A stretch of 42,373 nucleotides of DNA from Actinacidiphila rubida (GCF_900110255.1 NZ_FODD01000056.1:1-42373); one strand, 5' to 3'. Shown: positions 30,779-38,776, counted from the first letter of the stretch. Numbers and translations: made by a program. Notes: generated by a model from the letters alone, not told the origin.

Positions 30779-31995
30779 CCGCCACCGATCCCCAGCAGGC
30801 CCCCGCCCCCATCGCGGCCCCGCGGACGCCCGCTCCTCGCGACGGGCACGCCCCCGCCGGTCCGGACGGCAGCGTGCACCTCCCCCTGACCGTCCATGTG
30901 TGCCGGAACGCCGGGGAGTTCGGCGGACTCGCGCGGGAGTGGGCGGGGCTGTACCAGCGCTGCCACACGGCCACCGCGTTCCAGAGCCACGCCTGGCTGT
31001 GGTCGTGGTGGCTGTCGTACGGCGGGCGCCGCGGCCTGCGCGTGGTGCTGGTCCGGCGCGGCGGCGAACTCGTGGCGGCCGCGCCGCTGATGCGCGTCCA
31101 CCGGCCGCTGCCCGCGCTGGTCCCTCTCGGCGGGGCGATCACCGACTACACGGACGTCCTGCTCGCGGACGCCGAGGCCGGGGTCGCCACCGCGCTGGCC
31201 GCGGGGGTCCGGCGGGCGGCGCGCGGCGCCGTGGTCGACCTGCGGGAGGTACGGGAGGGCGCCTCGGCCGAACGGCTCCTCGCGTGCTGGCGCGGCACGA
31301 CGCGGCGGCTGCCGGACTCGGTCTGCCTGGAGCTGCCGGGGCTGCCGATGGACGGGCTGATCGCGCGGGTCGGCAGCTCGCGCGGGCAGCGGATCCGGGC
31401 GTCGCTGCGCAAGCTGGAGGCGGCCGGTGTGGAGGAGCGCGAGGTGCCGCCGCACGAGGTGCCGTCCGCGATCGAGACGATGATGCGGTTGCACCTGCTG
31501 CAGTGGCGCGGCCGCGGGGTGACGCCGGAGCACGAACGGCCCCGGTTCGCCCGCCACCTGGCCAGGGCGGCCGCCTGGATGGCGGCCGACGGCGCCGCGT
31601 CGGTCACCGAGTTCCGCATGGACGGCCGGGTCGTGGCCGCCAACCTGACCGTGCTGTCACCGCAGTTGGCCGGCGGCTACCTGTTCGGCGCGGACCCGGT
31701 GCTGCGGGCGGCGAAGGTCGACGTCACCACCCTGCTGATGCGGCACGGCGTCGGGCAGTCGGCGGGCGGAGGCCGGGCGACCCTGAGCCTGCTGCGCGGC
31801 GCGGAGCCGCACAAGTTCCACTGGCAGCCCGAACACCGGACCAACCAGAGGCTGTTGATGGCCGGGCGTGCGTCGGCGCCGGCGCTGCTGCTGCGCTACG
31901 GACTGGCCCGTGCGCGCGCCGCCGCCGCCCGCTCGGCCCGGCTGCGGCGGCTGCGCGCGCTGCTGCTCAGCCGGACCGGCCGCTCTTCGGGCTGA
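30775..31995 (+). CDS. GNAT / BioF2 (FemAB-like) acyltransferase
   Basis: The 406-aa protein overlaps the preceding gene by ATGA. It is a tandem GNAT protein of the BioF2-like/FemAB group, with FQSHAWLWSWWLSYGGRRGLRVVLVRRGGELVAAAPL in the first half and, in the second, SSRGQRIRASLRKLEAAGVEEREV, FARHLARAAAWMAADG, FRMDGRVVAANLTVL and GGYLFGADPVL. Such enzymes transfer acyl or aminoacyl groups in many polysaccharide and cell-wall clusters. It may decorate the free amine left by the deacetylase, which is inference. The 3' end overlaps the convergent GH26 gene by 29 bp. Confidence 0.85.
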   Translation: MTATDPQQAPAPIAAPRTPAPRDGHAPAGPDGSVHLPLTVHVCRNAGEFGGLAREWAGLYQRCHTATAFQSHAWLWSWWLSYGGRRGLRVVLVRRGGELVAAAPLMRVHRPLPALVPLGGAITDYTDVLLADAEAGVATALAAGVRRAARGAVVDLREVREGASAERLLACWRGTTRRLPDSVCLELPGLPMDGLIARVGSSRGQRIRASLRKLEAAGVEEREVPPHEVPSAIETMMRLHLLQWRGRGVTPEHERPRFARHLARAAAWMAADGAASVTEFRMDGRVVAANLTVLSPQLAGGYLFGADPVLRAAKVDVTTLLMRHGVGQSAGGGRATLSLLRGAEPHKFHWQPEHRTNQRLLMAGRASAPALLLRYGLARARAAAARSARLRRLRALLLSRTGRSSG

Positions 31996-33466
31996 GCCGG
32001 ACGCACACCTCGCCGCTGGCGTACTGCTGCTGCATCTGGGCACTGAGCTGCATCGGCGAGCAGTTCTCGGCGGCGCCGTGCGCGTCCGCGGAGCCCTGGG
32101 CCGGCGCGGACGGGGCGGTGCTGGGGGTGGTGCCGTCGGGAGTGGGGGGATCGGACGGATCGGACGGGGTGGCGGCGGAATCCGCCGCGGACGCGGACGC
32201 GGGTGAGGTCACGGGCGAGGTCGCGGAGGCCGGCGAGGGAGTGGCCGTGGCCGCGGGCTTCGGGGTGGTCGCGGCGGAGGTCGCGGCGGAGGTCGCGGCG
32301 GAGGGCGTGACGGAGGGGGCGGCGGTCTTCCGGCCGGCCATCAGCGCGTGGTAGACCGCCGACGCCTTCGGGTTCTCCGCGCACTGCCACACGCCGTGCG
32401 GGCAGTAGTCCGTGACCGTCTGGTACATCGGGCGGTGGGTGAAGATCCAGGACAGCATCAGCGCCATGTAGTCGGGGTTGTCGCCGTTCCTGAACAGGCC
32501 CCACTCCGGGTAGGAGATGGCCTTCTTGTGCGCGGCGGCGAAGTCCACCTGCGCCTGGAGCCCGTACGGTTCGTTGATCTGGTCGTAGAAGCTCTCGCCG
32601 CCGGGCTGGTCGTAGGAGTCCATGCCGACGATGTCGACGCTCGCGTCGCCGGGGTAGCACTCGGTCCACGCGACCGCGTCCTGGCCGCGGTTGGGCGCGA
32701 AGTCGAAGCGGAAGTGCTGGCCGGGCACGGCCCGCATCGCGGCCACGATCCGGTTCCAGTACGTCTTCCAGCCCTGCGGGTCGGGCCCGCAGCGGTGCGC
32801 GTACGTGGTGCCGTTCATCTCCCAGCCGAGCACGATCACCGTGTCGGGGACGCCCAGCGCGACCAGCCGCTGCGCGAGCCTGGTGAAGTGGGCGTCGTCG
32901 GCGCCCTGCGCGCCGGACCGGATGAGGCCGCGGACCTCGTCGTCCGACAGACGGTCCTCGTTGTGCTCCTGCATGGGCACGTTGAGCACGAACAGCCGGC
33001 CGGGCGCGGCGTGCTTCCACTGCGCCCACGGGTCCAGCAGGTCGCCGGCGCCCTCGATGGAGTCCCAGCTGTCGCCCGGCAGGTAGGTGTGGCCGACGCG
33101 GACGGTGGTGCCGCCCAGCCACTCCTGCAGACCCGCCAGGTTCTGCACGCCCTGCTCGCCGGAGTCGGTGAACGCGCCCATCGGCGACAGCGCCGCGCCC
33201 TCCGAACCGCCGCCCGGCCCCCCGAGCAGGCCGCCGGCCACGGCCGCCGCGCCCGGGCCGCCGCCCCGGCCGCTGCCCGAGCCGCTGCCCGAGCCGCCCG
33301 CCGGCAGCGCCCCGGCGGCTCCGCCGGACGCACGACCCGCCGACGCGGCGTTTCGGCCCGACGGCGACTCGCCGCCCAGCGCCGCCGTCGCCAGACCTGC
33401 CGCCAGAAGCGCGGCCGTGGCCGCACCGACACCCGTTCTCGCCACCCAATGACGCCGGCCGCCCAT
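31967..33466 (-). CDS. Secreted GH26-family glycoside hydrolase
   Basis: The 499-aa protein is read from an ATG with GAGGGAG before it. A signal or membrane anchor (about 10-32) and a 60-residue Gly/Ser linker precede the catalytic (beta/alpha)8 domain (95-378). GWEMNG places the acid/base at E216, YPEW the nucleophile at E321, and both fit GH26 (mannanase, xylanase and related endo-glycosidases). A Thr/Ser/Pro/Ala-rich linker (382-465) leads to a 35-residue end with two Cys (ENCSPM and SGEVCVRL). Being convergent with the polysaccharide operon, it may trim that glycan. Confidence 0.88.
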   Translation of the reverse strand: MGGRRHWVARTGVGAATAALLAAGLATAALGGESPSGRNAASAGRASGGAAGALPAGGSGSGSGSGRGGGPGAAAVAGGLLGGPGGGSEGAALSPMGAFTDSGEQGVQNLAGLQEWLGGTTVRVGHTYLPGDSWDSIEGAGDLLDPWAQWKHAAPGRLFVLNVPMQEHNEDRLSDDEVRGLIRSGAQGADDAHFTRLAQRLVALGVPDTVIVLGWEMNGTTYAHRCGPDPQGWKTYWNRIVAAMRAVPGQHFRFDFAPNRGQDAVAWTECYPGDASVDIVGMDSYDQPGGESFYDQINEPYGLQAQVDFAAAHKKAISYPEWGLFRNGDNPDYMALMLSWIFTHRPMYQTVTDYCPHGVWQCAENPKASAVYHALMAGRKTAAPSVTPSAATSAATSAATTPKPAATATPSPASATSPVTSPASASAADSAATPSDPSDPPTPDGTTPSTAPSAPAQGSADAHGAAENCSPMQLSAQMQQQYASGEVCVRLSPKSGRSG

Positions 33467-33884
33467 GGTCACTCCCTCGTCGTCGGCACACGGCGCCCCG
33501 AGTCGCACCGCACTCTGACGATCAGTCATAACGTACGAAGAACAGAAACGCGCTTTTGACTGCGCCGAGCGTGCGGGCCCTGTTTCGCCGTCCGGCATTC
33601 CCCTACCCGCGACCGGCCGGCCGTTCCCACGGATGGACCTTCGAGCCTCTCCGCCAATACCGCCGCGGCGATTCCCGCGACATCACTCGGGCGGATGAAT
33701 TTCCGTTCCCCGCTTACCGATCATCCGCCGTTTCCCGTCCTCCCGGGGAGAGGATGAGGGCCGCCCTGCACCGTATTCCGGCTGCTCCGGGCTCACCCGG
33801 CTCATCCGGCTGTTCCGGCTGTTCCGGCCCATCGGATATTCCGGCCGCTCCGGCCATCGAGACCTGACGAGAGAGGAACGGGGC
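33467..33884. other. Intergenic control region of GH26 and tyrosinase operon
   Basis: These 418 bp separate the divergent GH26 and melC1 genes. They are AT-richer at 33500-33560 and 33650-33720, where promoters probably lie, and contain a CCGG-based near-9-bp repeat (33776-33856) in the melC1 leader. A weak motif-like CATCCGCCCGAGTGATG (minus strand) is at 33681-33697. An open frame (33556-33867) is judged non-coding. Confidence 0.55.
33776..33856 (+). repeat. Roughly 9-bp repeat before melC1
   Basis: CCGG occurs at 33778, 33787, 33797, 33806, 33815, 33824, 33841 and 33850, mostly 9 bp apart, with units such as TTCCGGCTG. It lies in the leader, ending 28 bases before the melC1 start. Confidence 0.7.
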
Positions 33885-34310
33885 ATGGTGACGCGCAGGA
33901 GGATGCTCAGAACCGGCCTCACCACGGTGGCCGCCGTCTCCGGCACGGGGGCCGCGCTGCGGCCGATGCTCGCCGCGGGGCAGTCCGGCGGCCACGACGG
34001 CGCGGGCGCCGCCGTCGCCGCCCAGGGCGCCGCGGCACCTGCCCGGCCGGCCGGCACGCCGCTGTTCGACGAGGTCTACCGCGGCCGCCGCATCCAGGGC
34101 TTCACCACCGCCGACGACGACCGCATCGGCATCCTCGTCGACGGCCGTCCGCTGCACGTCATGCGGCGCGTGGACGGCAGCTGGATCAGCATGGCCAACC
34201 ACTACCAGCCCTTCGCGACCCCGCTGGCGACGGCCCGCGGCGCGGTCGACGTGATGGGGCACGCCGTGCTGGCCGCCGCCCCCGTCCAGCTCCCGATCCT
34301 CCGCCACTGA
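33885..34310 (+). CDS. melC1: Tyrosinase cofactor/chaperone MelC1
   Basis: The 141-aa protein has a twin-arginine signal (RRRMLRTGLTTVAAVSG) and a mature part typical of MelC1: FDEVYRGRRIQGF, a central ILVDGRPLHVMRRVDGSWISMANHYQPFATPL, and a short C-terminal tail. MelC1 binds apo-tyrosinase, helps load copper and carries it out through the Tat pathway. It is the first gene of the two-gene operon, 19 bp before melC2. The start has GAGAGGAACGGGG upstream. The His residues near HYQPF match the copper-handling part of the family. Confidence 0.93.
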   Translation: MVTRRRMLRTGLTTVAAVSGTGAALRPMLAAGQSGGHDGAGAAVAAQGAAAPARPAGTPLFDEVYRGRRIQGFTTADDDRIGILVDGRPLHVMRRVDGSWISMANHYQPFATPLATARGAVDVMGHAVLAAAPVQLPILRH

Positions 34311-34329
34311 CGGGGAGAGAGGCCCGACC

Positions 34330-35196
34330 GTGTACACGCGCAGGAACCAGCGGAACCTGACCAGCAGCCAGCGCAGCCAGTTCGTGCAGGCCGTCCTGGA
34401 GCTCAAGCGCATGGGCGGCTACGACAAGTACGTCACCCTGCACGCCAAGTACTTCGCGTCCGACGGGGAGACGGGCCTGCGGCTCGCCCACATGGCCCCC
34501 ACGTTCTTCCCCTGGCACCGGCAGTTCCTGCTGGCCTTCGAACACGAGCTGCAGATGATCGACCCCGGGGTGACCGTCCCCTACTGGGACTGGACCCGGG
34601 ACCGGTCGGCCTCCTCGCCGCTGTGGGCACCGGACTTCATGGGCGGCAACGGCCGCGACAGCGACGGCCAGGTGATGACGGGCCCGTTCGCGTACCGGTA
34701 CGGCGACTGGCCGATCACCTACGGCGTCACGCAGGAGCGTTACCTCACCCGCAACATCGGCCGCCCGGACCGGCCGATCGTGCTGCCGACCAGGAGCGAA
34801 CTGGACGGCGCGCTCGCGATGAGCACGTACGACACGGCGCCGTGGAACTCCGCGCCGGCCACCAAGGGCTTCCGGAACAAGATCGAGGGCTGGACGGTCA
34901 GCGAGACCAAGGGCGGCTACCTGCACAACCGGGTGCACCAGTGGATCGGCGGCCACATGATCGGCGGGTCCTCGCCGAACGACCCGGTCTTCTGGCTGCA
35001 CCACGCCTTCATCGACCTGATCTGGGTGCGCTGGCAGCGCCGCCACCCGCACTCCGGCTACCTGCCGGCCAGGCCGCTGCGGGCGCACGACCCCGAGCAC
35101 GGCCGGGTGATCAGCCTCAACGAGCCGATGCCGCCGTTCTCCGTGAAGCCGTCGGCGGTCATGGACCACCGCAGGTTCTACACCTACGAGGAGTGA
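34330..35196 (+). CDS. melC2: Tyrosinase MelC2
   Basis: The 288-aa type-3 copper oxidase is read from a GTG behind GGGGAGAGAGG. All six copper ligands of Streptomyces tyrosinase are present: CuA H38, H54 and H63 (THxx, AHMAPTFFPWHR) and CuB H199, H203 and H225 (LHNRVHQW, FWLHHAF). It converts tyrosine through DOPA to dopaquinone and melanin. Lacking its own signal, it should leave the cell with MelC1. Streptomyces can hold a second pair called MelD; sequence comparison would be needed to rule this out. Full length. Confidence 0.94.
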   Translation: MYTRRNQRNLTSSQRSQFVQAVLELKRMGGYDKYVTLHAKYFASDGETGLRLAHMAPTFFPWHRQFLLAFEHELQMIDPGVTVPYWDWTRDRSASSPLWAPDFMGGNGRDSDGQVMTGPFAYRYGDWPITYGVTQERYLTRNIGRPDRPIVLPTRSELDGALAMSTYDTAPWNSAPATKGFRNKIEGWTVSETKGGYLHNRVHQWIGGHMIGGSSPNDPVFWLHHAFIDLIWVRWQRRHPHSGYLPARPLRAHDPEHGRVISLNEPMPPFSVKPSAVMDHRRFYTYEE

Positions 35197-35241
35197 CGGG
35201 TGAGGCGCGGGCAGTGCGCCGCGCGGGCCGGACATGGCAGC

Positions 35242-35282
35242 GGCCCCCCGCCTCCTGATGTGGGTTCAGGAGGCGGGGGGCC
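35242..35282. terminator. Bidirectional terminator between melC2 and chaplin
   Basis: A perfect 17-bp stem (GGCCCCCCGCCTCCTGA and TCAGGAGGCGGGGGGCC, 7-base loop) lies between the convergent tyrosinase and chaplin stops. This is the strongest hairpin in the window. Confidence 0.92.
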
Positions 35283-35297
35283 ACCGGAGGCTCCGGA

Positions 35298-35564
35298 CTA
35301 CCAGCTGCCGCCGTCCTCGTGCGCGGAGACGTTGTAGCACTGGTCGCCGAACCCGGGGTTGAGCAGGCCGATCACGTCGACCGTGTCGCCGCAGAGGTTC
35401 ACCGGAACGTTGACGGGCACCTCGACGAGGTCGCCGGACACCACGCCCGGCGAACCGACCGCGGCACCCTGGGCGCCGGAGTCGGCCGCAGCCGCACCAG
35501 CGCCGACGGCCAGCACGGCACCTGCGGCGGCGGCGATGGCCGCGGCCTTTGCGATACGCGACAT
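35298..35564 (-). CDS. Short chaplin beside tyrosinase (ChpG-like)
   Basis: The 88-aa secreted protein is read from the ATG after GGGAG. A signal peptide of about 27 residues (SRIAKAAAIAAAAGAVLAV..., ending AAA) is followed by one chaplin domain: DSGAQGAAVGSPGVVSGDLV, VPVNVPVNLCGDTVDV and LLNPGFGDQCYNV, plus a short EDGGSW tail. Two Cys form the expected disulfide. In S. coelicolor chpG lies next to a tyrosinase operon as I recall, so ChpG is the likely type, but the symbol rests on context. It converges on melC2 across a strong terminator. Confidence 0.92.
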   Translation of the reverse strand: MSRIAKAAAIAAAAGAVLAVGAGAAAADSGAQGAAVGSPGVVSGDLVEVPVNVPVNLCGDTVDVIGLLNPGFGDQCYNVSAHEDGGSW

Positions 35565-35630
35565 CAAGATCTCCCTGAGACGAGAATCAGCCGCAAACCC
35601 TGCGGCTTTTGACGCCCTGCCAACGGCTCG

Positions 35631-35648
35631 GGATCACCCGTGGTCACG
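35631..35648 (-). promoter_or_regulatory. Shared upstream motif, copy 5
   Basis: On the minus strand this reads CGTGACCACGGGTGATCC, a diverged copy 67-84 bases upstream of the tyrosinase-linked chaplin start. Confidence 0.35.
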
Positions 35649-35683
35649 CATGTTGAGCTGAACCGGTGATGTTCGAGGAGGAC

Positions 35684-36280
35684 TCATGCGGCGGGCGCCG
35701 CGGTGGACGGGGCGGCGGTGGTGACGGGAGCGGTGGCGGTGGGAGCGGGCAGCGACGGGGTCGACGGCACGCTGGGCGCACTGCCCAGCGCCCCGCCGAG
35801 GACCGCGCTGATCGTGCTGAGCAGGCCGCCGACCACGCCTGTGGCCGCGCTGAGCAGGCCGCTGAGCGTGCCGGTCAGCGAGGAGATCAGCCCGCTGACG
35901 GCCTTCTGCAGGTCGGCTAGGGCGTCGGAGGTCGCGTCGCGGGCGGCGCGGTCGGTGGTGCGGGCCGCGTTCGCCTGCCGGGTCGCGTCGATCGACGCGC
36001 GGGCGGCGGCCGCGTCCTGGGAGAGGGTGTCGCGGGAGGCGGTGCCGGTCAGCGAGTCCTCGACCAGCCGGGCGACGGGGGTGGCCAGGTGGCCGACCCT
36101 GCCGAGCGCGCGGGCCTGGTCGATGAGGGTCGTCGCTGCCGTGTCGGCCGCCGCCGGGCGGGTGAGGGCGGAGTGGTGGGGGGCATCGGCGGTGGCGGAC
36201 GTGACGGTGAGCACGCCTCCGGTGACGCCGGCGACGAGAGCGGTGGCGACCACCGCGCCCGTGATCCGGTTGCTGCGCAT
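35684..36280 (-). CDS. Secreted helical protein (unknown)
   Basis: The 198-aa protein is read from an ATG behind GAAGGGAA. A signal peptide of about 32 residues (MRSNRITGAVVATALVAGVTGGVLTV, ending TADA) leads a mature part with helices (ARALGRVGHLATPVARLVEDSLTG, SIDATRQANAARTTDRAARD) and a Leu/Ser/Gly-rich hydrophobic segment (VSGLISSLTGTLSGLLSAATGVVGGLL). A Pro/Thr/Ala linker forms the end. No Cys and no sorting signal. It is divergent from the DUF5949-like gene, with an inverted repeat between them. Function unknown. Confidence 0.8.
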   Translation of the reverse strand: MRSNRITGAVVATALVAGVTGGVLTVTSATADAPHHSALTRPAAADTAATTLIDQARALGRVGHLATPVARLVEDSLTGTASRDTLSQDAAAARASIDATRQANAARTTDRAARDATSDALADLQKAVSGLISSLTGTLSGLLSAATGVVGGLLSTISAVLGGALGSAPSVPSTPSLPAPTATAPVTTAAPSTAAPAA

Positions 36281-36455
36281 GGGGACGGAATTCCCTTCGG
36301 AAGTGAAAAAACCTACGTCGCCCACGGTGAAAAGCGGACTGTCGCGCCGCAACCGATGCCGACGCGCCGTCGCCGGGGGCCGGACGGCCCCGGCCGCGCA
36401 ATTCGGCCACCAGGATTCGCCGTTGATCCGATCAGAAGTGCGATAACCGGTTGGT

Positions 36456-36495
36456 CCGTTCGGGGACGCGGGTGTGCGGCGATATCCCCGAACGG
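36456..36495. promoter_or_regulatory. Inverted pair of the shared motif in a divergent promoter region
   Basis: CCGTTCGGGGA (36456-36466) and TCCCCGAACGG (36485-36495) form a perfect 11-bp inverted repeat with 18 bases between. Each arm resembles the motif found before rodlins and chaplins. They lie between the leftward secreted-protein gene and the rightward DUF5949-like gene. Confidence 0.5.
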
Positions 36496-36575
36496 GCGAA
36501 TCCGGGCTCTGCCGGTCGCCCGCTGAGGTGATATCGGCGGCCGCCGCGGTCGCCCGGGGAATAGGGTCCGGACGC

Positions 36576-37124
36576 ATGAGCCAGACGAACGCCGTGCCCT
36601 CCCCGCCCACCCCGAACCCGTCCTCCCGGACCCCGTCCGGAGGCGCCGCCGCGCCCCTGCCGCGGCGCCTCGGCACCCTCGTGGTGATCCCCTGGGCCGG
36701 CGCGCACGAGGAGGACGGCGACGACATGCCGTTCCTGATGGCGTACTCCCTCGGCGACGGCGTCGACGGGCCGCAGGGCACGCAGCAGGCCGTGCTGGAG
36801 GCCGCCGAGGAGATCGGCCTGCCCGTCGGCGGCGCGATCCTCGACGTGGCCCGCGCGCATCGGCCCGCGATCAAGGTGCTCGTCGAGGGCGGCAAGGCGG
36901 TGCTGAGCATGCCGTACCTGCACGCCAACTGCCCGGTGCCGGACCAGTGGACGGCGGCGGCCAGGGCCCGCGGCTCGGTCTACGTCATCCTCGCCAGCCG
37001 CCCCTGGCCGCAGGCCACGCCCGGCGCGACGCTCGGCGAGGCGGAGCTGCGGGAGTTCGCCGCCGACCCGGAGGTGCTGGGCACCGCCGCCCACGCCCTG
37101 GTCCCGGTCGGCTCGCTCCAGTAG
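36576..37124 (+). CDS. DUF5949-like conserved protein
   Basis: The 182-aa protein starts at an ATG. After a disordered Pro/Ser-rich stretch of 30 residues come an alpha/beta domain with LGTLVVIPWAGAHEED, MPFLMAYSLGDG, TQQAVLEAAEEIGLPVGGAILDV, AIKVLVEGGKAVLSMPYLHANCPVP, WTAAARARGSVYVILASRPWPQ and a helical end. This looks like the actinobacterial DUF5949 family; the name comes from memory of the family and is uncertain. Cytoplasmic, with no catalytic signature. The promoter side carries the inverted motif pair. Confidence 0.72.
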   Translation: MSQTNAVPSPPTPNPSSRTPSGGAAAPLPRRLGTLVVIPWAGAHEEDGDDMPFLMAYSLGDGVDGPQGTQQAVLEAAEEIGLPVGGAILDVARAHRPAIKVLVEGGKAVLSMPYLHANCPVPDQWTAAARARGSVYVILASRPWPQATPGATLGEAELREFAADPEVLGTAAHALVPVGSLQ

Positions 37125-37149
37125 CCGCCGGACCACCCCCGCACGCACG

Positions 37150-37180
37150 CAGGGGCGCCCCCGCGGTGGGGGCGCCCCTG
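37150..37180. terminator. Bidirectional terminator
   Basis: CAGGGGCGCCCCC and GGGGGCGCCCCTG form a perfect 13-bp stem with a 5-base loop (GCGGT), between the convergent DUF5949-like and small secreted-protein genes. Confidence 0.85.
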
Positions 37181-37206
37181 AGCGACAGCGCGGGTGGTGG
37201 ACCCGG

Positions 37207-37470
37207 TCAGCCGTTGACGAGCTCGTTGCCGGCACTGACGGCGTCGGATCCGGCCTGCACGGCCTTCTTCACCGCGGTGACCTTCTGCCCGACCCCGGTC
37301 TCGCCGAGGACGCCGGAGGTGGCCGAGCCCGCGGACGTCCCGGCGGCCTGGGCGGTCAGCGCCGTGCTGGTCAGGGTGCCGCCGAGGTCGGCGGCCAGGG
37401 CGGCGGGTGCGGCGGCGGCCAGCAGGAACGAGCCGGCCGCGGCGGTGGTGAGGATTCGGCAAACATTCAT
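37207..37470 (-). CDS. Small secreted protein (unknown)
   Basis: The 87-aa protein is read from an ATG with AGGGA upstream. The signal peptide (about 1-26, MNVCRILTTAAAGSFLLAAAAPAALA) is clear. The mature part is about 60 residues, rich in Thr, Ala, Gly and Val, with a helix VGQKVTAVKKAVQAGSDAVSAG and no Cys. No sorting signal, membrane helix or known domain is seen. It resembles many short exported proteins of streptomycetes in composition. Function unknown. Confidence 0.78.
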   Translation of the reverse strand: MNVCRILTTAAAGSFLLAAAAPAALAADLGGTLTSTALTAQAAGTSAGSATSGVLGETGVGQKVTAVKKAVQAGSDAVSAGNELVNG

Positions 37471-37678
37471 GATCCCTACAACGCCCGCCCCCCTCGCCAG
37501 GGCACGCCCACGGCCCCCAACCGTCACCTCCCGTCCGCGGACTTCACCCGGTCAGGTCGCGCGCCCCTGTTGCGCGGCCGTGACAACGGGCTGACAGCGT
37601 CCGGAAGTCGGCGCGGCACGCTGGACTCAGCGCAAGCCGCGCCCTCGCGCCCGCGAGCCGTTCCTGGGGGGAACCGCC

Positions 37679-38776
37679 ATGTCCGCACCGAACAAGCGCC
37701 GCCGCACCGCCGCCGCCATCGCCCTGACCGCCGGCATCACCGCGGGTGCCGCACTGATGCTGTCCGCGTGCGGCCCGAACGACGCCACCGGCTCCGCCTC
37801 GCCCAGCAGCACCGGCACGGGCGCCGCGGGCAACGGATCCGGCAGCGGATCGGGCAGTGGTTCCGGCAACGGATCCGGCGGCGGGACGGGCAACGGCGGC
37901 AGCGGCCAGGGCGGTTCCGGCGTGAAGCCGGTCGGGTCGGCGTCGCCCGTGCCCAACGGCACCGCGCACAACGGGCTGACGATCAGCAACGGCACCCGCT
38001 TCGTGGTGATGAACGGCACCCGCGTCGACTTCGGCACCGAGGTGCGCGACCTGGCCTGGTCGCCCGACGGCCGCAGGGCCGCGTTCGTCGACGGCGACGG
38101 CGACCTCGCGGTCAGCGACCCCGACGGCAGCGGCCGCGTCGTCGTCGCGAGGAATCCGGGCGGCCAGAACTGGTCGCACCCCACGTGGCAGGTGCGCGCC
38201 GCCGACCCCCAGACCAGTCAACCGGCCCTGGACAACCTCGTCTTCGCGGTCCGCTCGGCCGCCGGCGTCGCCACCCTCGTCTCCGTGCCGGCCACCGCGC
38301 ACGGCGCGACGCCCAAGGTGCTGGGCCTGAACCGCGAGTCGGGCGCGAACGTCGCGCCGCTGCCGCAGACCGGCAACAGCTGGCCGAGCTCCGCCGGCCG
38401 CTACGGCACCGCGGTCTACGCCAACTCCGGTACCGGCGAGGTCTACCTCCGCGACGACTACCTGCGCCAGCAGGGCTCCGCGCTGACCCACGGCTCCGAG
38501 CCGGCCCTCGCACCCACCCAGGACGAGGACGTCGTGTTCGTCCGCTCCGTCGGCGGCCACGACCACCTGTTCCTGGAGCACTCCGCCAACAGCGGCCCCA
38601 CCTACCGGGACCTGACCCCCGACGCGATCACCGACTACACCGAGCCCGCCTGGTCGCCCGACGGACGCACCATCGCCGCGCGCACCCCGGCCGGCATCGT
38701 GACGCTGCCGGCCGACGGCTCGCACGCCCCGGTCAGGGTCTCCGGCTACACCGGCCTGCCCGCCTACCGCGCCTGA
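37679..38776 (+). CDS. Beta-propeller lipoprotein (TolB/WD40-like)
   Basis: The 365-aa protein has a lipobox LSAC (Cys31) after a lipoprotein signal, then a 50-residue Gly/Ser/Asn linker (GSGSGSGSGNG...). The rest holds TolB/WD40-like blades: VRDLAWSPDGRRAAFVDGDGDLAVSD, HPTW, FAVRSAAGVATLVSVPAT, EPALAPTQDEDVVFVRSV, ITDYTEPAWSPDGRTIAART. The N- and C-terminal WSPDG pairs support a closed propeller of about six blades. It is anchored at the outer face of the membrane; the ligand is unknown. A G-rich site (GGGGGGAACC) precedes the ATG. Some such lipoproteins partner LpqB-type sensor pathways, but nothing here shows that. Confidence 0.83.
   Translation: MSAPNKRRRTAAAIALTAGITAGAALMLSACGPNDATGSASPSSTGTGAAGNGSGSGSGSGSGNGSGGGTGNGGSGQGGSGVKPVGSASPVPNGTAHNGLTISNGTRFVVMNGTRVDFGTEVRDLAWSPDGRRAAFVDGDGDLAVSDPDGSGRVVVARNPGGQNWSHPTWQVRAADPQTSQPALDNLVFAVRSAAGVATLVSVPATAHGATPKVLGLNRESGANVAPLPQTGNSWPSSAGRYGTAVYANSGTGEVYLRDDYLRQQGSALTHGSEPALAPTQDEDVVFVRSVGGHDHLFLEHSANSGPTYRDLTPDAITDYTEPAWSPDGRTIAARTPAGIVTLPADGSHAPVRVSGYTGLPAYRA

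Noticed and set aside
33556..33867. 103-codon frame before melC1
   Set aside because: Its end is just the CCGG repeat read as Gly/Ser/Cys/Pro, third positions look uneven, and no ribosome site was seen. It is better explained as a leader.
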